Below are positions 35,800-45,402 of a stretch of DNA of 64,000 bases, piece by piece (positions within the stretch are counted from its first letter, which is position 1; each line of letters begins with the position of its first letter). A program made the position numbers and the translations under genes. This DNA comes from an uncultured beta proteobacterium (lineage in GTDB: Bacteria; Pseudomonadota; Gammaproteobacteria; Burkholderiales; Burkholderiaceae_C): assembly GCA_903960915.1 (NCBI GenBank), contig CAJCCO010000141.1, positions 16,672 to 80,671 on the forward strand, written 5' to 3'. A model generated the notes under the pieces. It ran no database searches, had not been told where the DNA came from, and saw only the letters and a list, made by a program, of their open reading frames with translations.

Positions 35800-36774
35800 A
35801 TGCAGACGCTGAAATTACTCGCCTCCCGACTCGCCCAGGGCCTGGCCCTGGTGCTGGCCGTGGTGGTGCTTAACTTTGTGCTGGTGCATGCCGCGCCGGG
35901 TGATCCGGTCGAAACGATTGCCGGCGCCAGCGGCGGCATGGACGAAAAACTGCAGGCCGAGCTGCGCGCCAAGTACGGACTAGACCAACCTGTCCCCGTG
36001 CAACTGGGCATTTACCTGGGCAAAGTGGTGCGTGGCGATCTGGGCTACTCCTACTTCTTCAACCTGCCGGTGTCCGACCTGATTCTTGAGCGCGTGCCCG
36101 CCACGCTGCTGCTGGTGCTGACCTCGGTGCTGACGGCGTTTTTAATTGGTACAGCGCTGGGCGTTTTGTCCTCGCGCAAACCCAACGGTTGGCTGTCGCA
36201 ACTCATCAATGTGATGTCCCTGGTGGGTTTTGCGGCGCCGGTGTTCTGGATGGGCATGCTGCTTATTATTTTGCTGGCGAGCATTTTTCCAGTCTTCCCG
36301 GTGTCGGGCATGCGCGGCATCGAGTCCAGCGGGCTGGGCTGGGCCGACGTGGTGGATGTGTTGCACCACCTGGTGTTGCCCTCACTCACGCTGGGCCTGG
36401 TGTACCTGGCGCAGTACAGCCGCCTGTCGCGCGCCGCCATGCTGGACGTGCTGGGCTCCGACTACATTCGCACCGCCCGTGCCAAAGGCCTGCCCGAGCG
36501 CTTGGTGCTTTACAAACATGCGCTGCGCAACGCCGTGCTGCCCGTGGTCACCATTTTGGGTTTGCAGTTTGGCAATGTGCTGGCGGGCGCCATTGTGGTC
36601 GAAACCGTCTTCAACTGGCCCGGCCTGGGCCGGCTGGCGTTTGAGTCGGTGCTGCGGCGCGACTACCCCACCATTCTGGGCGTGCTGCTGTTCTCGTCGA
36701 TCGTGGTGATTGTGATGAACCAGGTGACCGACCTGTGTTACCGCCTGATTGACCCGCGTATCAAAACCTCATGA
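35800..36774 (+). CDS. ABC transporter permease, DppB type
   Basis: 324 aa inner-membrane permease. The first helix is followed by VHAAPGDPVETIAG, the DppB-type N-terminal signature. The EAA loop is ARAKGLPERLVLYKHALRNAVLPVV (ends at about residue 250). It ends with an ATGA overlap onto the DppC gene. It pairs with the next permease to form the channel for the 34186 binding protein. Confidence 0.93.
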   Translation: MQTLKLLASRLAQGLALVLAVVVLNFVLVHAAPGDPVETIAGASGGMDEKLQAELRAKYGLDQPVPVQLGIYLGKVVRGDLGYSYFFNLPVSDLILERVPATLLLVLTSVLTAFLIGTALGVLSSRKPNGWLSQLINVMSLVGFAAPVFWMGMLLIILLASIFPVFPVSGMRGIESSGLGWADVVDVLHHLVLPSLTLGLVYLAQYSRLSRAAMLDVLGSDYIRTARAKGLPERLVLYKHALRNAVLPVVTILGLQFGNVLAGAIVVETVFNWPGLGRLAFESVLRRDYPTILGVLLFSSIVVIVMNQVTDLCYRLIDPRIKTS

Positions 36775-37631
36775 AAAAAACACTTCAGGTGGAAGGCCCT
36801 TGGCGCGAGGCGCTGCGCATGTTTGCGCGCAATCCCTCGGCCATTGCGGGCATGCTGATGCTGGGCCTGGTGCTGCTGGTGAGCCTGGGCGGCCCCTGGC
36901 TCATGGGTGCTGACCCGTTTGAAATTCGCGCCGCCCCCATGACACCACCGTTCTCTGAAGACGCTTTGCTGGGCACCGATTATTTGGGCCGCGACGTGCT
37001 CACCACGCTGATCTACGGCGGGCGCGCCACGCTCTTGGTAGGCGCCGTGGCGGCCTTGTTGTCGGTCTCCATTGGCATCACGCTCGGTGCCATGGCCGGC
37101 TACTACGGCGGCCGGGTCGACGCCGTGCTGATGCGCGTCACCGAGTTCTTTCAGGTGCTGCCAGCGCTGTTGTTTGCCATGGTGGTGGTGACGCTGTTCT
37201 CGCCCACGCTATTAACCATCACGCTGGCCATTGGCGTGGTGAGCTGGACCGGCACCGCCCGGCTGACCCGCGCCGAGTTCTTGAAATACCGCAACCTCGA
37301 ATTTGTGCGCGCCGAGCGTGCCATTGGCGCCAGCCACGCACGCATCATCTGGCAGGTGATCTTGCCCAACGCCCTGCCGCCACTGATTGTGTCGGCCACG
37401 CTGGCCATTGGCGCAGCTATTTTGTTTGAAGCCGGCCTGGCCTTTTTGGGGCTGGGCGACCCCAACCAAATGAGCTGGGGCCTGATGATTGGCTCCAGCC
37501 GCCAATACGTGCTGACCTGCTGGTGGGCCGTGGCCTTCCCAGGTGCGGCCATCTTTGTTACCGTGCTGGCGGTCAGCCTGATTGGCGACGGCCTGAACGA
37601 TGCCCTCAACCCCAAACTCCGGGAGCGCTGA
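36771..37631 (+). CDS. ABC transporter permease, DppC type
   Basis: 286 aa permease. The DppC marker ALLGTDYLGRDVLT is near residue 65, and the EAA loop is ERAIGASHARIIWQVILPN. Coupled to both neighbours: ATGA overlap upstream and TGATG overlap with the following ATPase. It has about six membrane segments, as usual for the family. Confidence 0.93.
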   Translation: MKKTLQVEGPWREALRMFARNPSAIAGMLMLGLVLLVSLGGPWLMGADPFEIRAAPMTPPFSEDALLGTDYLGRDVLTTLIYGGRATLLVGAVAALLSVSIGITLGAMAGYYGGRVDAVLMRVTEFFQVLPALLFAMVVVTLFSPTLLTITLAIGVVSWTGTARLTRAEFLKYRNLEFVRAERAIGASHARIIWQVILPNALPPLIVSATLAIGAAILFEAGLAFLGLGDPNQMSWGLMIGSSRQYVLTCWWAVAFPGAAIFVTVLAVSLIGDGLNDALNPKLRER

Positions 37632-38668
37632 TGTCTGACCCAGCCAGCACCGCCCTGCTGCAAGTGCACGATTTGCGGGTGGAATTCAACACCCGGCGCG
37701 GTAAAGCGATGGTGCTCAATGGCGTCGACCTGAGCATTCACAGCGGCGAAACCCTGTGCGTGGTGGGCGAGTCTGGTTGCGGCAAAAGCATGACCGCGCT
37801 GGCCTTGCTGCGGCTCATTCCCAGTCCGCCGGGGCGCATCAGCGGCGGCCAGGTGCTGTTTCAGGGCGAAGACCTGGTGCAGGCCAGCGACGAGCGCATG
37901 CGCGAGGTGCGCGGCAACCGCATCTCCATGATTTTTCAGGAACCCATGACCTCGCTCAACCCGGTGTTCACCGTGGGCGACCAGATTGGTGAATCGCTCA
38001 AGCTGCACGCCGGACTGAACGTGGCCGGCGCGCGCACGCAAGCCATTGAGATGCTCAAGCAAGTGGGCATTCCAGCGCCCGAGAAGCGCGTGGACGAGTA
38101 CCCGCACCAACTCTCCGGCGGCATGCGCCAGCGCGTCATGATTGCCATGGCGCTGGCCTGCCGCCCAGATATTTTGATTGCCGACGAACCCACCACCGCG
38201 CTCGACGTGACGGTGCAGGCGCAAATTTTTGACCTGCTGCGCGACCTGCAGCGCGAGAAGGGCACGGCCATTTTGCTCATCACGCACGACATGGGCGCGG
38301 TCGCTGAAATGGCCGACCGCGTGATGGTGATGTACGCCGGTCGCGTGGTGGAAGCCGGCCTGACCGCGCAAGTGCTCGGCCAACCCGGCCACCCCTACAC
38401 CCAAGGCTTGATCAACTGCTTGCCCGAGCTGGGCAGCAGCCAGCAAAGCGAGCGCGCCGACCTGGCCGAGATTGCCGGTATGGTGCCGTCGATCTGGGAG
38501 CTGGGTACCGGTTGCGCTTTTCGAGAGCGCTGCCCGCAGGCACTGCCTATTTGCGCCCAAGAGGTGCCCCCCATGTTTGAGCTGCCCGACAGCACGCCCA
38601 TCGCCTTGCACCGCAGCGCCTGCTGGTTGCAGCAAGACCGCAGCGCCGCACCGGGCCAACCCGCATGA
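37631..38668 (+). CDS. ABC transporter ATP-binding protein, DppD type
   Basis: 345 aa ATPase. Walker [10 protein letters not shown], signature LSGGMRQRVMIAMAL, Walker [13 protein letters not shown], and the Opp/Dpp C-terminal cysteine cluster (CAFRERCPQALPIC). The ATG at 37631 was chosen from the TGATG overlap; in-frame read-through upstream belongs to the permease region. It acts with the following DppF-type ATPase. Confidence 0.93.
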   Translation: MSDPASTALLQVHDLRVEFNTRRGKAMVLNGVDLSIHSGETLCVVGESGCGKSMTALALLRLIPSPPGRISGGQVLFQGEDLVQASDERMREVRGNRISMIFQEPMTSLNPVFTVGDQIGESLKLHAGLNVAGARTQAIEMLKQVGIPAPEKRVDEYPHQLSGGMRQRVMIAMALACRPDILIADEPTTALDVTVQAQIFDLLRDLQREKGTAILLITHDMGAVAEMADRVMVMYAGRVVEAGLTAQVLGQPGHPYTQGLINCLPELGSSQQSERADLAEIAGMVPSIWELGTGCAFRERCPQALPICAQEVPPMFELPDSTPIALHRSACWLQQDRSAAPGQPA

Positions 38669-39756
38669 GCCGCCCCATGACACCCCGCGACACGCCTGCG
38701 ACCCCTGCCACGCCGGCAACACCTGCGACACCTACAGCAGCACCCTTGTTGCAGGTGCAAGACCTGAACGTGCACTTCCCCCGCCCCAAAGCGGGCTGGT
38801 TCAAGCCGGCCGAGGTGGTGCGCGCTGTGGACGGCGTGAGCTTCTCCATTCAGCGCGGCACCACGCTGGCGCTGGTGGGCGAGTCCGGCTCGGGCAAAAC
38901 CACCACGGCACTGGCGGTGATGCGCCTGGCGCCCATCACCGCCGGCCAGGTGAAACTCGGCGATGCACAGCTGGACACGCTGCAAGGCGAAGCGTTGCGC
39001 CTGGCGCGCCGGCGCTTTCAAATTATTTTTCAAGACCCGTTCTCTTCGCTCAACCCGCGTGAGCGCGCCGGCGCGGCCGTGCGTGCGCCGCTGGACCTGA
39101 TGCAGGTGGGCACGCCCGAGACGCGCGAGGCCCGCGTGGCCGAACTGTTTGCCCAAGTGGGCCTGCGCCCCGAACAGCAGCAACTCTTTCCGCACCAGTT
39201 TTCAGGCGGCCAGCGCCAGCGCATCAACATTGCGCGCGCCCTGGCCACCAACCCGGAGCTGGTGGTGTGCGACGAGCCGGTCTCGGCGCTGGACATTGCC
39301 ATTCGCGCTCAAATACTGAACCTGCTGGTGCGGCTGCAAAAAGAGCTGGGGCTGACCTACCTGTTCATCTCGCACGACATGGCTGTGGTGGAACACATTT
39401 GCGACGAAATTGCGGTGATGTACCTCGGCCAAATTGTGGAGCGGGCACCGCGCCAGGCGTTTTTTGCCAACCCCTTGCACCCCTACAGCGTGGCGCTGAT
39501 GTCGGCGGTGCCCACGGTGCAGGGCGGACGCAGCCGCGCAGCCCAGCGCATCAAACTCAGCGGCGACCCACCCAGCCCGATCAACCCGCCCCCCGGCTGC
39601 CGTTTTGCCGGGCGCTGCCCGGTGGCCGAGCCGGCGTGCAGCACCGAGCTGCCGCCGCTGCGTGAATTGGCGCCCCAGCACTGGGTGCGCTGCCGCCGTG
39701 TCGACCTGGTGAACCACCTGCCTGTGGCGCCGTTGAAACTGCCCCAAGTGTCATAA
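38665..39756 (+). CDS. ABC transporter ATP-binding protein, DppF type
   Basis: 363 aa ATPase. An unusual N-terminal stretch (residues 5-26) is built of repeated ATP/TPA tripeptides before the domain proper. Then come Walker A GESGSGKTT, signature [15 protein letters not shown], Walker B VVCDEPVSALD, and the C-terminal CRFAGRCPVAEPAC motif. ATGA overlap with the DppD gene. The repeat is coded by imperfect GCGACCCCTGCC-like units, perhaps from slippage; function should not be affected. Confidence 0.93.
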   Translation: MSRPMTPRDTPATPATPATPATPTAAPLLQVQDLNVHFPRPKAGWFKPAEVVRAVDGVSFSIQRGTTLALVGESGSGKTTTALAVMRLAPITAGQVKLGDAQLDTLQGEALRLARRRFQIIFQDPFSSLNPRERAGAAVRAPLDLMQVGTPETREARVAELFAQVGLRPEQQQLFPHQFSGGQRQRINIARALATNPELVVCDEPVSALDIAIRAQILNLLVRLQKELGLTYLFISHDMAVVEHICDEIAVMYLGQIVERAPRQAFFANPLHPYSVALMSAVPTVQGGRSRAAQRIKLSGDPPSPINPPPGCRFAGRCPVAEPACSTELPPLRELAPQHWVRCRRVDLVNHLPVAPLKLPQVS

Positions 39757-39815
39757 CTGCAATAGCTCCACACGTGTGATTTTTACGTTGTCTTTTTAGC
39801 CTTCTTTTTTTTGGA

Positions 39816-41519
39816 ATGTCTGCTGCCATGACCACCACCACTGCCTCTGCATCTGTCACCACCATTTACGCCGCCCGCAAGGTCATCACCATGAACCCCA
39901 TGCAGCCCGAGGCCAGCCATGTGGCCGTGCGTGACGGCCGCATACTGGGCGTGGGCACGCTGGCCGACCTCTCCAGCTGGGGGGCGTACACCCTGGACGA
40001 ACAGTTCAAAGACAAGGTGCTGATGCCCGGCCTGATTGAAGGCCACTGCCACTTGAAAGAAGGCAGCATGTGGGACATGCCTTACCTCGGCTGGTTTGAC
40101 CGGCGCGACCCGCAGGGCAAGGTCTGGCCCGGTCTGCGCTCGATGGACGCCGTGGTGGCGCGCCTGCACGAGGTGGACGCGCAACTGCAAGCGCAAGGCA
40201 AACCGGTTAGCGAGCCGCTGCTGGCCTGGGGCTTCGACCCAATTTATTTTGGCGGCGAGCGCATGACCGTTCAGCACATGGACCGCGCCAGCGCCACCCG
40301 CCCCATCGTGGTGGCGCATGCCAACGGCCACCTGATGAACGTCAACAGCGCCATGCTGCGCTTAGCCGAAGTCAACGCCGAGACCGATGTGGAAGGCGTG
40401 GTGAAGTTCAGCGATGGCGCCCTGGCCGGCGAACCCACCGGCGAGCTGCAAGAGCCTGCCGCCATGTACTTAGTGGTGCGCAAAATTGGCAACGCCGGTT
40501 TGCTCGGCCCCCTGACGGCCAGCGGCGTCAAATCGTTTGCGGCACTGGCCTGCATGCAGGGCGTCACCACCGCTACCGACCTGGCCAACAAGCTCACCGC
40601 GCATGACTGCGAGGTGCTGGAAACCGTGCTGGCCGATGACACCACCTCGGTGCGCCTGCTGCCCGCGTTTCAGGCCTTCCACGGCACACACGGCGCTGCC
40701 CTGGGCGCCGAGTACGTCAAAGGCCTGCTCCCGCGCAACACCGACCGGCTGCGTTACGGCCTGGTGAAGATGATGCTGGACGGCTCCATTCAGGGCTTCT
40801 CGGCGCGCATGCGCTGGCCCGGCCACTTCAACGGCGCACCCAACGGCATCTGGGTCACCGCCCCGTCGCAGTACGAGGCCGACTTTGAGCAGTACCACCG
40901 TGCCGGCCTGCAAATTCACACCCACACCAATGGCGACGAAGCCAGCGAGACCGCCATCAACGCGGTCGAGCGCATTCTGGCGCGCGCGCCACGGGCCGAC
41001 CACCGCCACACCTTGCAGCACGCGCAAATGATTGACGCGCCGCTGTTTCGCCGCATGGCACAGCTCGGCCTGTGCGTCAACCTGTTTGCCAACCACCTCT
41101 GGTACTGGGGCGACCAGCACTATGAGATGACCATGGGCCCCGACCGCGCCAACCGCCTGGACGCCTGCGCCAGCGCGCTGGCTGCGGGTGTGCCAATGGC
41201 CATTCACTCCGACGCACCGGTGACGCCGCTGGGGCCGCTGTTTACCGCCTGGTGCGCTGTCAACCGCGTCACGCCCAAGGGCCGCGTGCTGGGCCAGACC
41301 GAGGCGCTGACCGTGCCGCAAGCCCTGCGCGCCATCACCCTGGGCGCCGCCTGGACCTTGAAGCTCGACCACGAAGTCGGCAGCATCGAGTGCGGCAAGC
41401 GTGCCGATTTTTGTGTGCTTGAAGACGACCCGCTCACGGTTGATTCCAAAGCGCTCAAAGATGTGCGCGTGTGGGGCACCGTGCTGTCGGGCCGGGTGTT
41501 CAAGGCCGCGCACAGCTAA
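39816..41519 (+). CDS. amidohydrolase family 3 protein (YtcJ-like)
   Basis: 567 aa metal-dependent hydrolase. Metal-binding motifs are visible in order: EGHCHL near residue 75, HTHTNGD in the middle, HAQM and the C-terminal HSDAPVTPLG aspartate. The family cleaves N-formyl, amide or cyclic amide bonds. The gap to the ABC ATPase is 59 bases and to the COG0523 gene only 9, so the importer probably delivers its substrate. A second ATG (39828) is possible as start. Substrate unknown. Confidence 0.87.
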   Translation: MSAAMTTTTASASVTTIYAARKVITMNPMQPEASHVAVRDGRILGVGTLADLSSWGAYTLDEQFKDKVLMPGLIEGHCHLKEGSMWDMPYLGWFDRRDPQGKVWPGLRSMDAVVARLHEVDAQLQAQGKPVSEPLLAWGFDPIYFGGERMTVQHMDRASATRPIVVAHANGHLMNVNSAMLRLAEVNAETDVEGVVKFSDGALAGEPTGELQEPAAMYLVVRKIGNAGLLGPLTASGVKSFAALACMQGVTTATDLANKLTAHDCEVLETVLADDTTSVRLLPAFQAFHGTHGAALGAEYVKGLLPRNTDRLRYGLVKMMLDGSIQGFSARMRWPGHFNGAPNGIWVTAPSQYEADFEQYHRAGLQIHTHTNGDEASETAINAVERILARAPRADHRHTLQHAQMIDAPLFRRMAQLGLCVNLFANHLWYWGDQHYEMTMGPDRANRLDACASALAAGVPMAIHSDAPVTPLGPLFTAWCAVNRVTPKGRVLGQTEALTVPQALRAITLGAAWTLKLDHEVGSIECGKRADFCVLEDDPLTVDSKALKDVRVWGTVLSGRVFKAAHS

Positions 41520-41528
41520 CTACCCGCC

Positions 41529-42527
41529 GTGCAAAAGCGCCTTCCCCTGACCGTGATTGGCGGTTTTCTTGGCGCGGGCAAAACCACGCTGCTCAACCAC
41601 TGGTTGCGCCACGCCAACGGGCAACGGCTGGCCGTGTTGGTGAACGACTTTGGCGCCCTCAACATTGACGCCAGTTTGATTGAAAGCACCGCCGGCAACA
41701 CCATCGCCCTGAGCAACGGCTGCGTGTGCTGCCAGATTGGCGACGACCTCTCCATGGCCCTGATCGAGGTGCTCAAAAACGCCGACGCTCTGGACGCCGT
41801 GGTGGTGGAGGCCAGCGGCGTGTCCGACCCCGGGCGTATTGCGCAACTGGGCAAAGCCGAGCCGCAGCTCTACCTGGACGGCGTGGTGGTGCTGGTCAAC
41901 GCCGACACCGCCGCCGCGCAGTCGCAAGACCCGCTGTTGGCCGACACGCTGGCGCGCCAGCTCACCAGTGCCGGCCTGGTGGTTATCAACCACTGCGACC
42001 TGGCCACGCCAGAACAACTCACACAGGTACGTGCCTGGGTGCACCGCGTGGCGCCAGAGGCCCCGGTGTTTGAAACCCACCAGGGCGAAGTGCCACTGGC
42101 GCTGCTCAGCGGCCTGGCGCTTAACGCGGCGCACCAGGTTCAACAGGAACAACACGATCACAGTCAGTGCACGCACGAGCATGACCATCACCATGCGCAT
42201 GATCACGCCCACGACCACACGCACGACAACCCGGCGCATGGCGAGCAGTTTGAAACCTGGTCGTGCCAACCTGACAAGGTGTTCTCGGTGCTGGCCCTGC
42301 AGACTTGGCTGAAGCAGCCGCAGCCTGGGCTGTTGCGCCTCAAAGGCTTTGTGCGTGCGCAAAACAAACACGGCGAAACGGCCTGGTATGAAATCCAGTG
42401 GGCTGGGCGCACGGGCTCATGGCACGCCACCACCGCGCCAGCCAGCGGTGCCGCTGTGGTGGCCATTGGCTTGCGCGGGCAACTGCCGCGCGCGCCCCTG
42501 GCGGCATTTTTTGAAGGCACCCCATGA
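41529..42527 (+). CDS. COG0523 (CobW-like) GTPase, probable metal chaperone
   Basis: 332 aa G3E-family P-loop GTPase. Walker A GGFLGAGKTT is at residues 11-20, metal site CVCC at 65-68, and a histidine/aspartate-rich loop of about 25 residues follows near position 205, typical for zinc handling. The C-terminal CobW domain ends at about 325. The start is a GTG at 41529. It overlaps the hydrolase gene by 4 bases and lies 9 bases after a metalloamidohydrolase, suggesting metal delivery to that enzyme. Confidence 0.88.
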   Translation: MQKRLPLTVIGGFLGAGKTTLLNHWLRHANGQRLAVLVNDFGALNIDASLIESTAGNTIALSNGCVCCQIGDDLSMALIEVLKNADALDAVVVEASGVSDPGRIAQLGKAEPQLYLDGVVVLVNADTAAAQSQDPLLADTLARQLTSAGLVVINHCDLATPEQLTQVRAWVHRVAPEAPVFETHQGEVPLALLSGLALNAAHQVQQEQHDHSQCTHEHDHHHAHDHAHDHTHDNPAHGEQFETWSCQPDKVFSVLALQTWLKQPQPGLLRLKGFVRAQNKHGETAWYEIQWAGRTGSWHATTAPASGAAVVAIGLRGQLPRAPLAAFFEGTP

Positions 42528-43393
42528 CAACCCCACCGCCCATTGGGTTTCAACACTTGAGCCGCGCCGAGCTAGACCACCAACTCTCGCCCAGCCGCAG
42601 CGCCAAAGACTTTATGGGCGTGTTGCAGCGCCATGAACTGGAAACCAGCACACTCGCGCACGACCCCACGCTGCGGCGACTGCCCGACCTGGTGTATGGC
42701 CACGGCGTTGGCCCACTTCCCCCCCAAACGCTAGACCTCACCTTGCCCGCGCGCGCGCCAGGCGGCTTGCTGCCCTGCCTGCTGTTTGTGCACGGCGGCT
42801 TTTGGCAACAAGGCAGCAAGGCCGGCTCCGGTTTTGCCGTGCGCGCCCTTGCGCAAGCGGGCTGGGCGCACGCCGCCGTGGGCTACACGCTGGCACCGCA
42901 GGCAAGCCTGCGCGACATCGTGGCCGAGATCGGCCAAGCGCTGCTGTACTTGCAGCGCGAAGGCCCGCGCTTAGGGCTTGACCCCACGCGCCTGGTCATC
43001 GCCGGCCACTCCGCCGGCGCCCACCTGTGCGCCGCCGTGCTGGCCGGCATGGCCGGCGCCCAAGCGGCACAAGCAGCGCAAGCCGTTGCCGGCGCCGTGC
43101 TCATCAGCGGCGTCTACGACCTGGCCCCCGTGGCCGCCTCGTACGTGAACGACGTGGTGCACATCAGCCCCGAAGAAGTACGCACCCTCTCGCCCCTCTT
43201 TGCCCTGCCGGCGCGTGATGTGCCGGTGCATATTTTGATAGGCCAAGACGAGCCCGAGGCCTTTCAAGTCCAGTCGCAAGCCCTGCGCCAAGCCTGGGCG
43301 CCCCACCTGACCCACCTGAAGTTTTCATCCCTACCGGGGCGCGATCATTTTGATGTGCTCGATGCGCTGGGTGAGCTTGCCCCTTTGGTTTGA
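42524..43393 (+). CDS. alpha/beta hydrolase, kynurenine-formamidase-like
   Basis: 289 aa serine hydrolase. The oxyanion motif HGGFW and nucleophile elbow GHSAGAH are clear; the acid/His end is GQDEPE and GRDHFD. BD-FAE and arylformamidase-like members of this shape hydrolyse N-formyl amides or esters. It overlaps the COG0523 gene by 4 bases and is the last gene of the 34186 operon. It could act on the product of the amidohydrolase. Exact substrate not assignable. Confidence 0.82.
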   Translation: MTTPPPIGFQHLSRAELDHQLSPSRSAKDFMGVLQRHELETSTLAHDPTLRRLPDLVYGHGVGPLPPQTLDLTLPARAPGGLLPCLLFVHGGFWQQGSKAGSGFAVRALAQAGWAHAAVGYTLAPQASLRDIVAEIGQALLYLQREGPRLGLDPTRLVIAGHSAGAHLCAAVLAGMAGAQAAQAAQAVAGAVLISGVYDLAPVAASYVNDVVHISPEEVRTLSPLFALPARDVPVHILIGQDEPEAFQVQSQALRQAWAPHLTHLKFSSLPGRDHFDVLDALGELAPLV

Positions 43394-43575
43394 GTTGACG
43401 GCGCTTGCCAACCAAGTCATGGATGGCCGCGTTTCACTCGCCATGACGGGTGGCAGGTTGCCGGCGCTTTAGCCACTACCCGGTCATCGCGAGGCTGAAA
43501 GCCGTGGCGATCTAGGCTGGTGATAATGCCCTCCAAGCCCTCAAACCCAACACAGGCGTGCGGCCAACACCCACC

Positions 43576-44112
43576 ATGCAAGACAACAAACGCGACACCA
43601 CTGCAACAAAAACCACGGGCACTAACACCGGCAGCATGGCTTCGCACGGTGATTCATTTCCTTCCCTCTGGGCCAGGCGCATGGGCTTTGGCGGCTTAAT
43701 TCCGTTTGTCTTGCTGGCCTTGGCCGTCTGGCTGGCTGACCCGGCTTACCGTGCTTTTGCCGGTCTGGCCCTGCTCGGTTACGGCGCCGTGATTGCCAGT
43801 TTTCTGGGCGCCATTCACTGGGGGTTGGTGATGCGTCATACCTCGATTAATTCGCTTAACTCGCTGGATTCGCCAGCCCCGCTGGCCGTGCTGGCATGGG
43901 GCGTGAGCCCGAGTCTGGTGGCGTGGGTGGCGCTCATGCTGGGTGCGGAGCCCGGACTCTGGGTGGTGGCCGGCCTGCTGTGGGCGTGCTATGCGGTCGA
44001 CCGCGTGCTTTACCCACTTTTTCAAGTGCAAGGATGGCTGCCCATGCGCCGGACCTTGACCGTGGTGGCCAGCGCCAGTTGCCTGCTGGGTGCGATGGGG
44101 CTGATGCGCTGA
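43576..44112 (+). CDS. DUF3429 family membrane protein
   Basis: 178 aa. A polar Thr/Asn-rich N-terminus of about 30 residues precedes four to five hydrophobic helices with the family stretch FLGAIHWGLVM and VSPSLVAWVALML. The ATG at 43576 was preferred to a GTG at 43558. Function unknown. The preceding 43394-43575 and following 44113-44352 intergenic DNA shows no gene or clear signal. Confidence 0.78.
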   Translation: MQDNKRDTTATKTTGTNTGSMASHGDSFPSLWARRMGFGGLIPFVLLALAVWLADPAYRAFAGLALLGYGAVIASFLGAIHWGLVMRHTSINSLNSLDSPAPLAVLAWGVSPSLVAWVALMLGAEPGLWVVAGLLWACYAVDRVLYPLFQVQGWLPMRRTLTVVASASCLLGAMGLMR

Positions 44113-44352
44113 GGGGTTCTTTGGGCTGTGTGTGATGGCATGAAGTCACTCATGTTGAGCCCGCGTCCGGTTGAATCCGCCACCCTTAGCGGTCCTTCGT
44201 CCTAATTGTGAAGTGATCAGTTTTCGCGAAAGCGGTCTTTGCGATGAATTGTAAAACCTGACACATTTCTACAAAGCAGTCACTCGCCTTGCTTGTTGCA
44301 AAACGTCATTTCCAGTTGTACACGCCGATCAAAGTGAATTCTTCAGGGCCCA

Positions 44353-45402
44353 CTACGCCAATCCATACCAAACTCCCCGCCCCGCTCCATGGCGTTTGAG
44401 ATGGCCCGCGTCAAGCAGCTTTTGAAAATGTAGTTTTGCTGTGTTGCGGTTCGCGCCTGTTAATTCCACGGCTGACTTGAGTGTGAGACGCCCTCGTTCG
44501 CGGATCAGTTCAAGTATTCTGAGAGACAATTCAGGCAGAGCGGCCAAGACGATTTTTTCGTTCTCGACCTTTTTCTCCAATCGCTTGACCTGTGCATGAA
44601 GAGAGCGCAGGAAGAACAAAAGCCAAGGCTCCCAATCTTGTTGTTCAGTGTGAATAGTGATTTGCGTTTGACGAAGGGCGATGTAATAGCCGCCCTTGTT
44701 TTGCTCAATCACCGATTCAAGCGAACTGTATGGGACATAGGCATAGCCTGCCTGCAAAAGTAGCAAAGTGGTGAGAACCCGAGAAAGCCGGCCGTTCCCG
44801 TCCTCAAAAGGGTGAATGGCAAGGAATGTCACGATGAACACCGCTATGGCCAACAGTGGGTGCAAGGTTCGACTTTCCTGCTCCATTCGAAACCATGCCA
44901 CTAGGTCGGCCATCAGGCGCGGCGTATCAAATGGGGAGGCAGTTTCAAAAACAATACCGATAATTTCCCCATTGGTATCACGGGCAACGACCTTGTTTTC
45001 GTGGGTCTTGTACTTGCCGCGATGCCCCTCGTCTTTATCTACGTAGGTAAGCAAATCTCGGTGAAGCTGCTGGATATGGTTTTCATTGAAAGGGATGTAC
45101 TCCCATGAGGTGAACACAAGCGCCATCACTTTTGCGTAGCCCGCGACCTCTTGCTCGTCGCGGGATTCAAACGAAGTGCTGGATAAGCCGGCCATGAGTT
45201 TTTCAACCTCACGGTCTGACAGCTTGCTGCCTTCTATACGTGTTGATGAACCAATGCTTTCTATGGTGGCCACGTGCTTGAGTGCGTCCAATCGTTCAGG
45301 CGAAATGGTTCCATAGGCACGCCACGCCCCTTTGAACTCGTTGATGGTCGAGATGAGAGAAAGGATTTCTGACGAAATGCGCGGCGGCTGAAATTCAAAC
45401 AT
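44353..45402 (-). CDS. Fic family protein with N-terminal inhibitory motif and C-terminal winged helix
   Basis: 349 aa. The Fic catalytic motif HPFEDGNGRLSR is at residues 197-208 and complete. Just upstream in the N-terminal domain, Ser53-x3-Glu57-Gly58 (SSTRIEG) matches the inhibitory helix motif, which makes this a class II self-inhibited AMPylase. The C-terminal 70 residues form a winged helix (LTLKSAVELTGANRNTAKLHF), suggesting DNA binding. It has lower GC than its neighbours and stands alone between a DUF3429 gene and the photolyase operon, so acquisition by transfer is plausible. The target is unknown. Confidence 0.9.
   Translation of the reverse strand: MFEFQPPRISSEILSLISTINEFKGAWRAYGTISPERLDALKHVATIESIGSSTRIEGSKLSDREVEKLMAGLSSTSFESRDEQEVAGYAKVMALVFTSWEYIPFNENHIQQLHRDLLTYVDKDEGHRGKYKTHENKVVARDTNGEIIGIVFETASPFDTPRLMADLVAWFRMEQESRTLHPLLAIAVFIVTFLAIHPFEDGNGRLSRVLTTLLLLQAGYAYVPYSSLESVIEQNKGGYYIALRQTQITIHTEQQDWEPWLLFFLRSLHAQVKRLEKKVENEKIVLAALPELSLRILELIRERGRLTLKSAVELTGANRNTAKLHFQKLLDAGHLKRHGAGRGVWYGLA

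Noticed and set aside
39769..39778. CACACGTGTG palindrome followed by Ts as a terminator after the DppF gene
   Set aside because: Stem of 5 bp without a loop and an interrupted T run; insufficient for a terminator call.
44113..44352. Possible mobile-element remnant between DUF3429 and Fic genes
   Set aside because: The composition shifts, but no inverted repeats, transposase fragment or target duplication could be identified.
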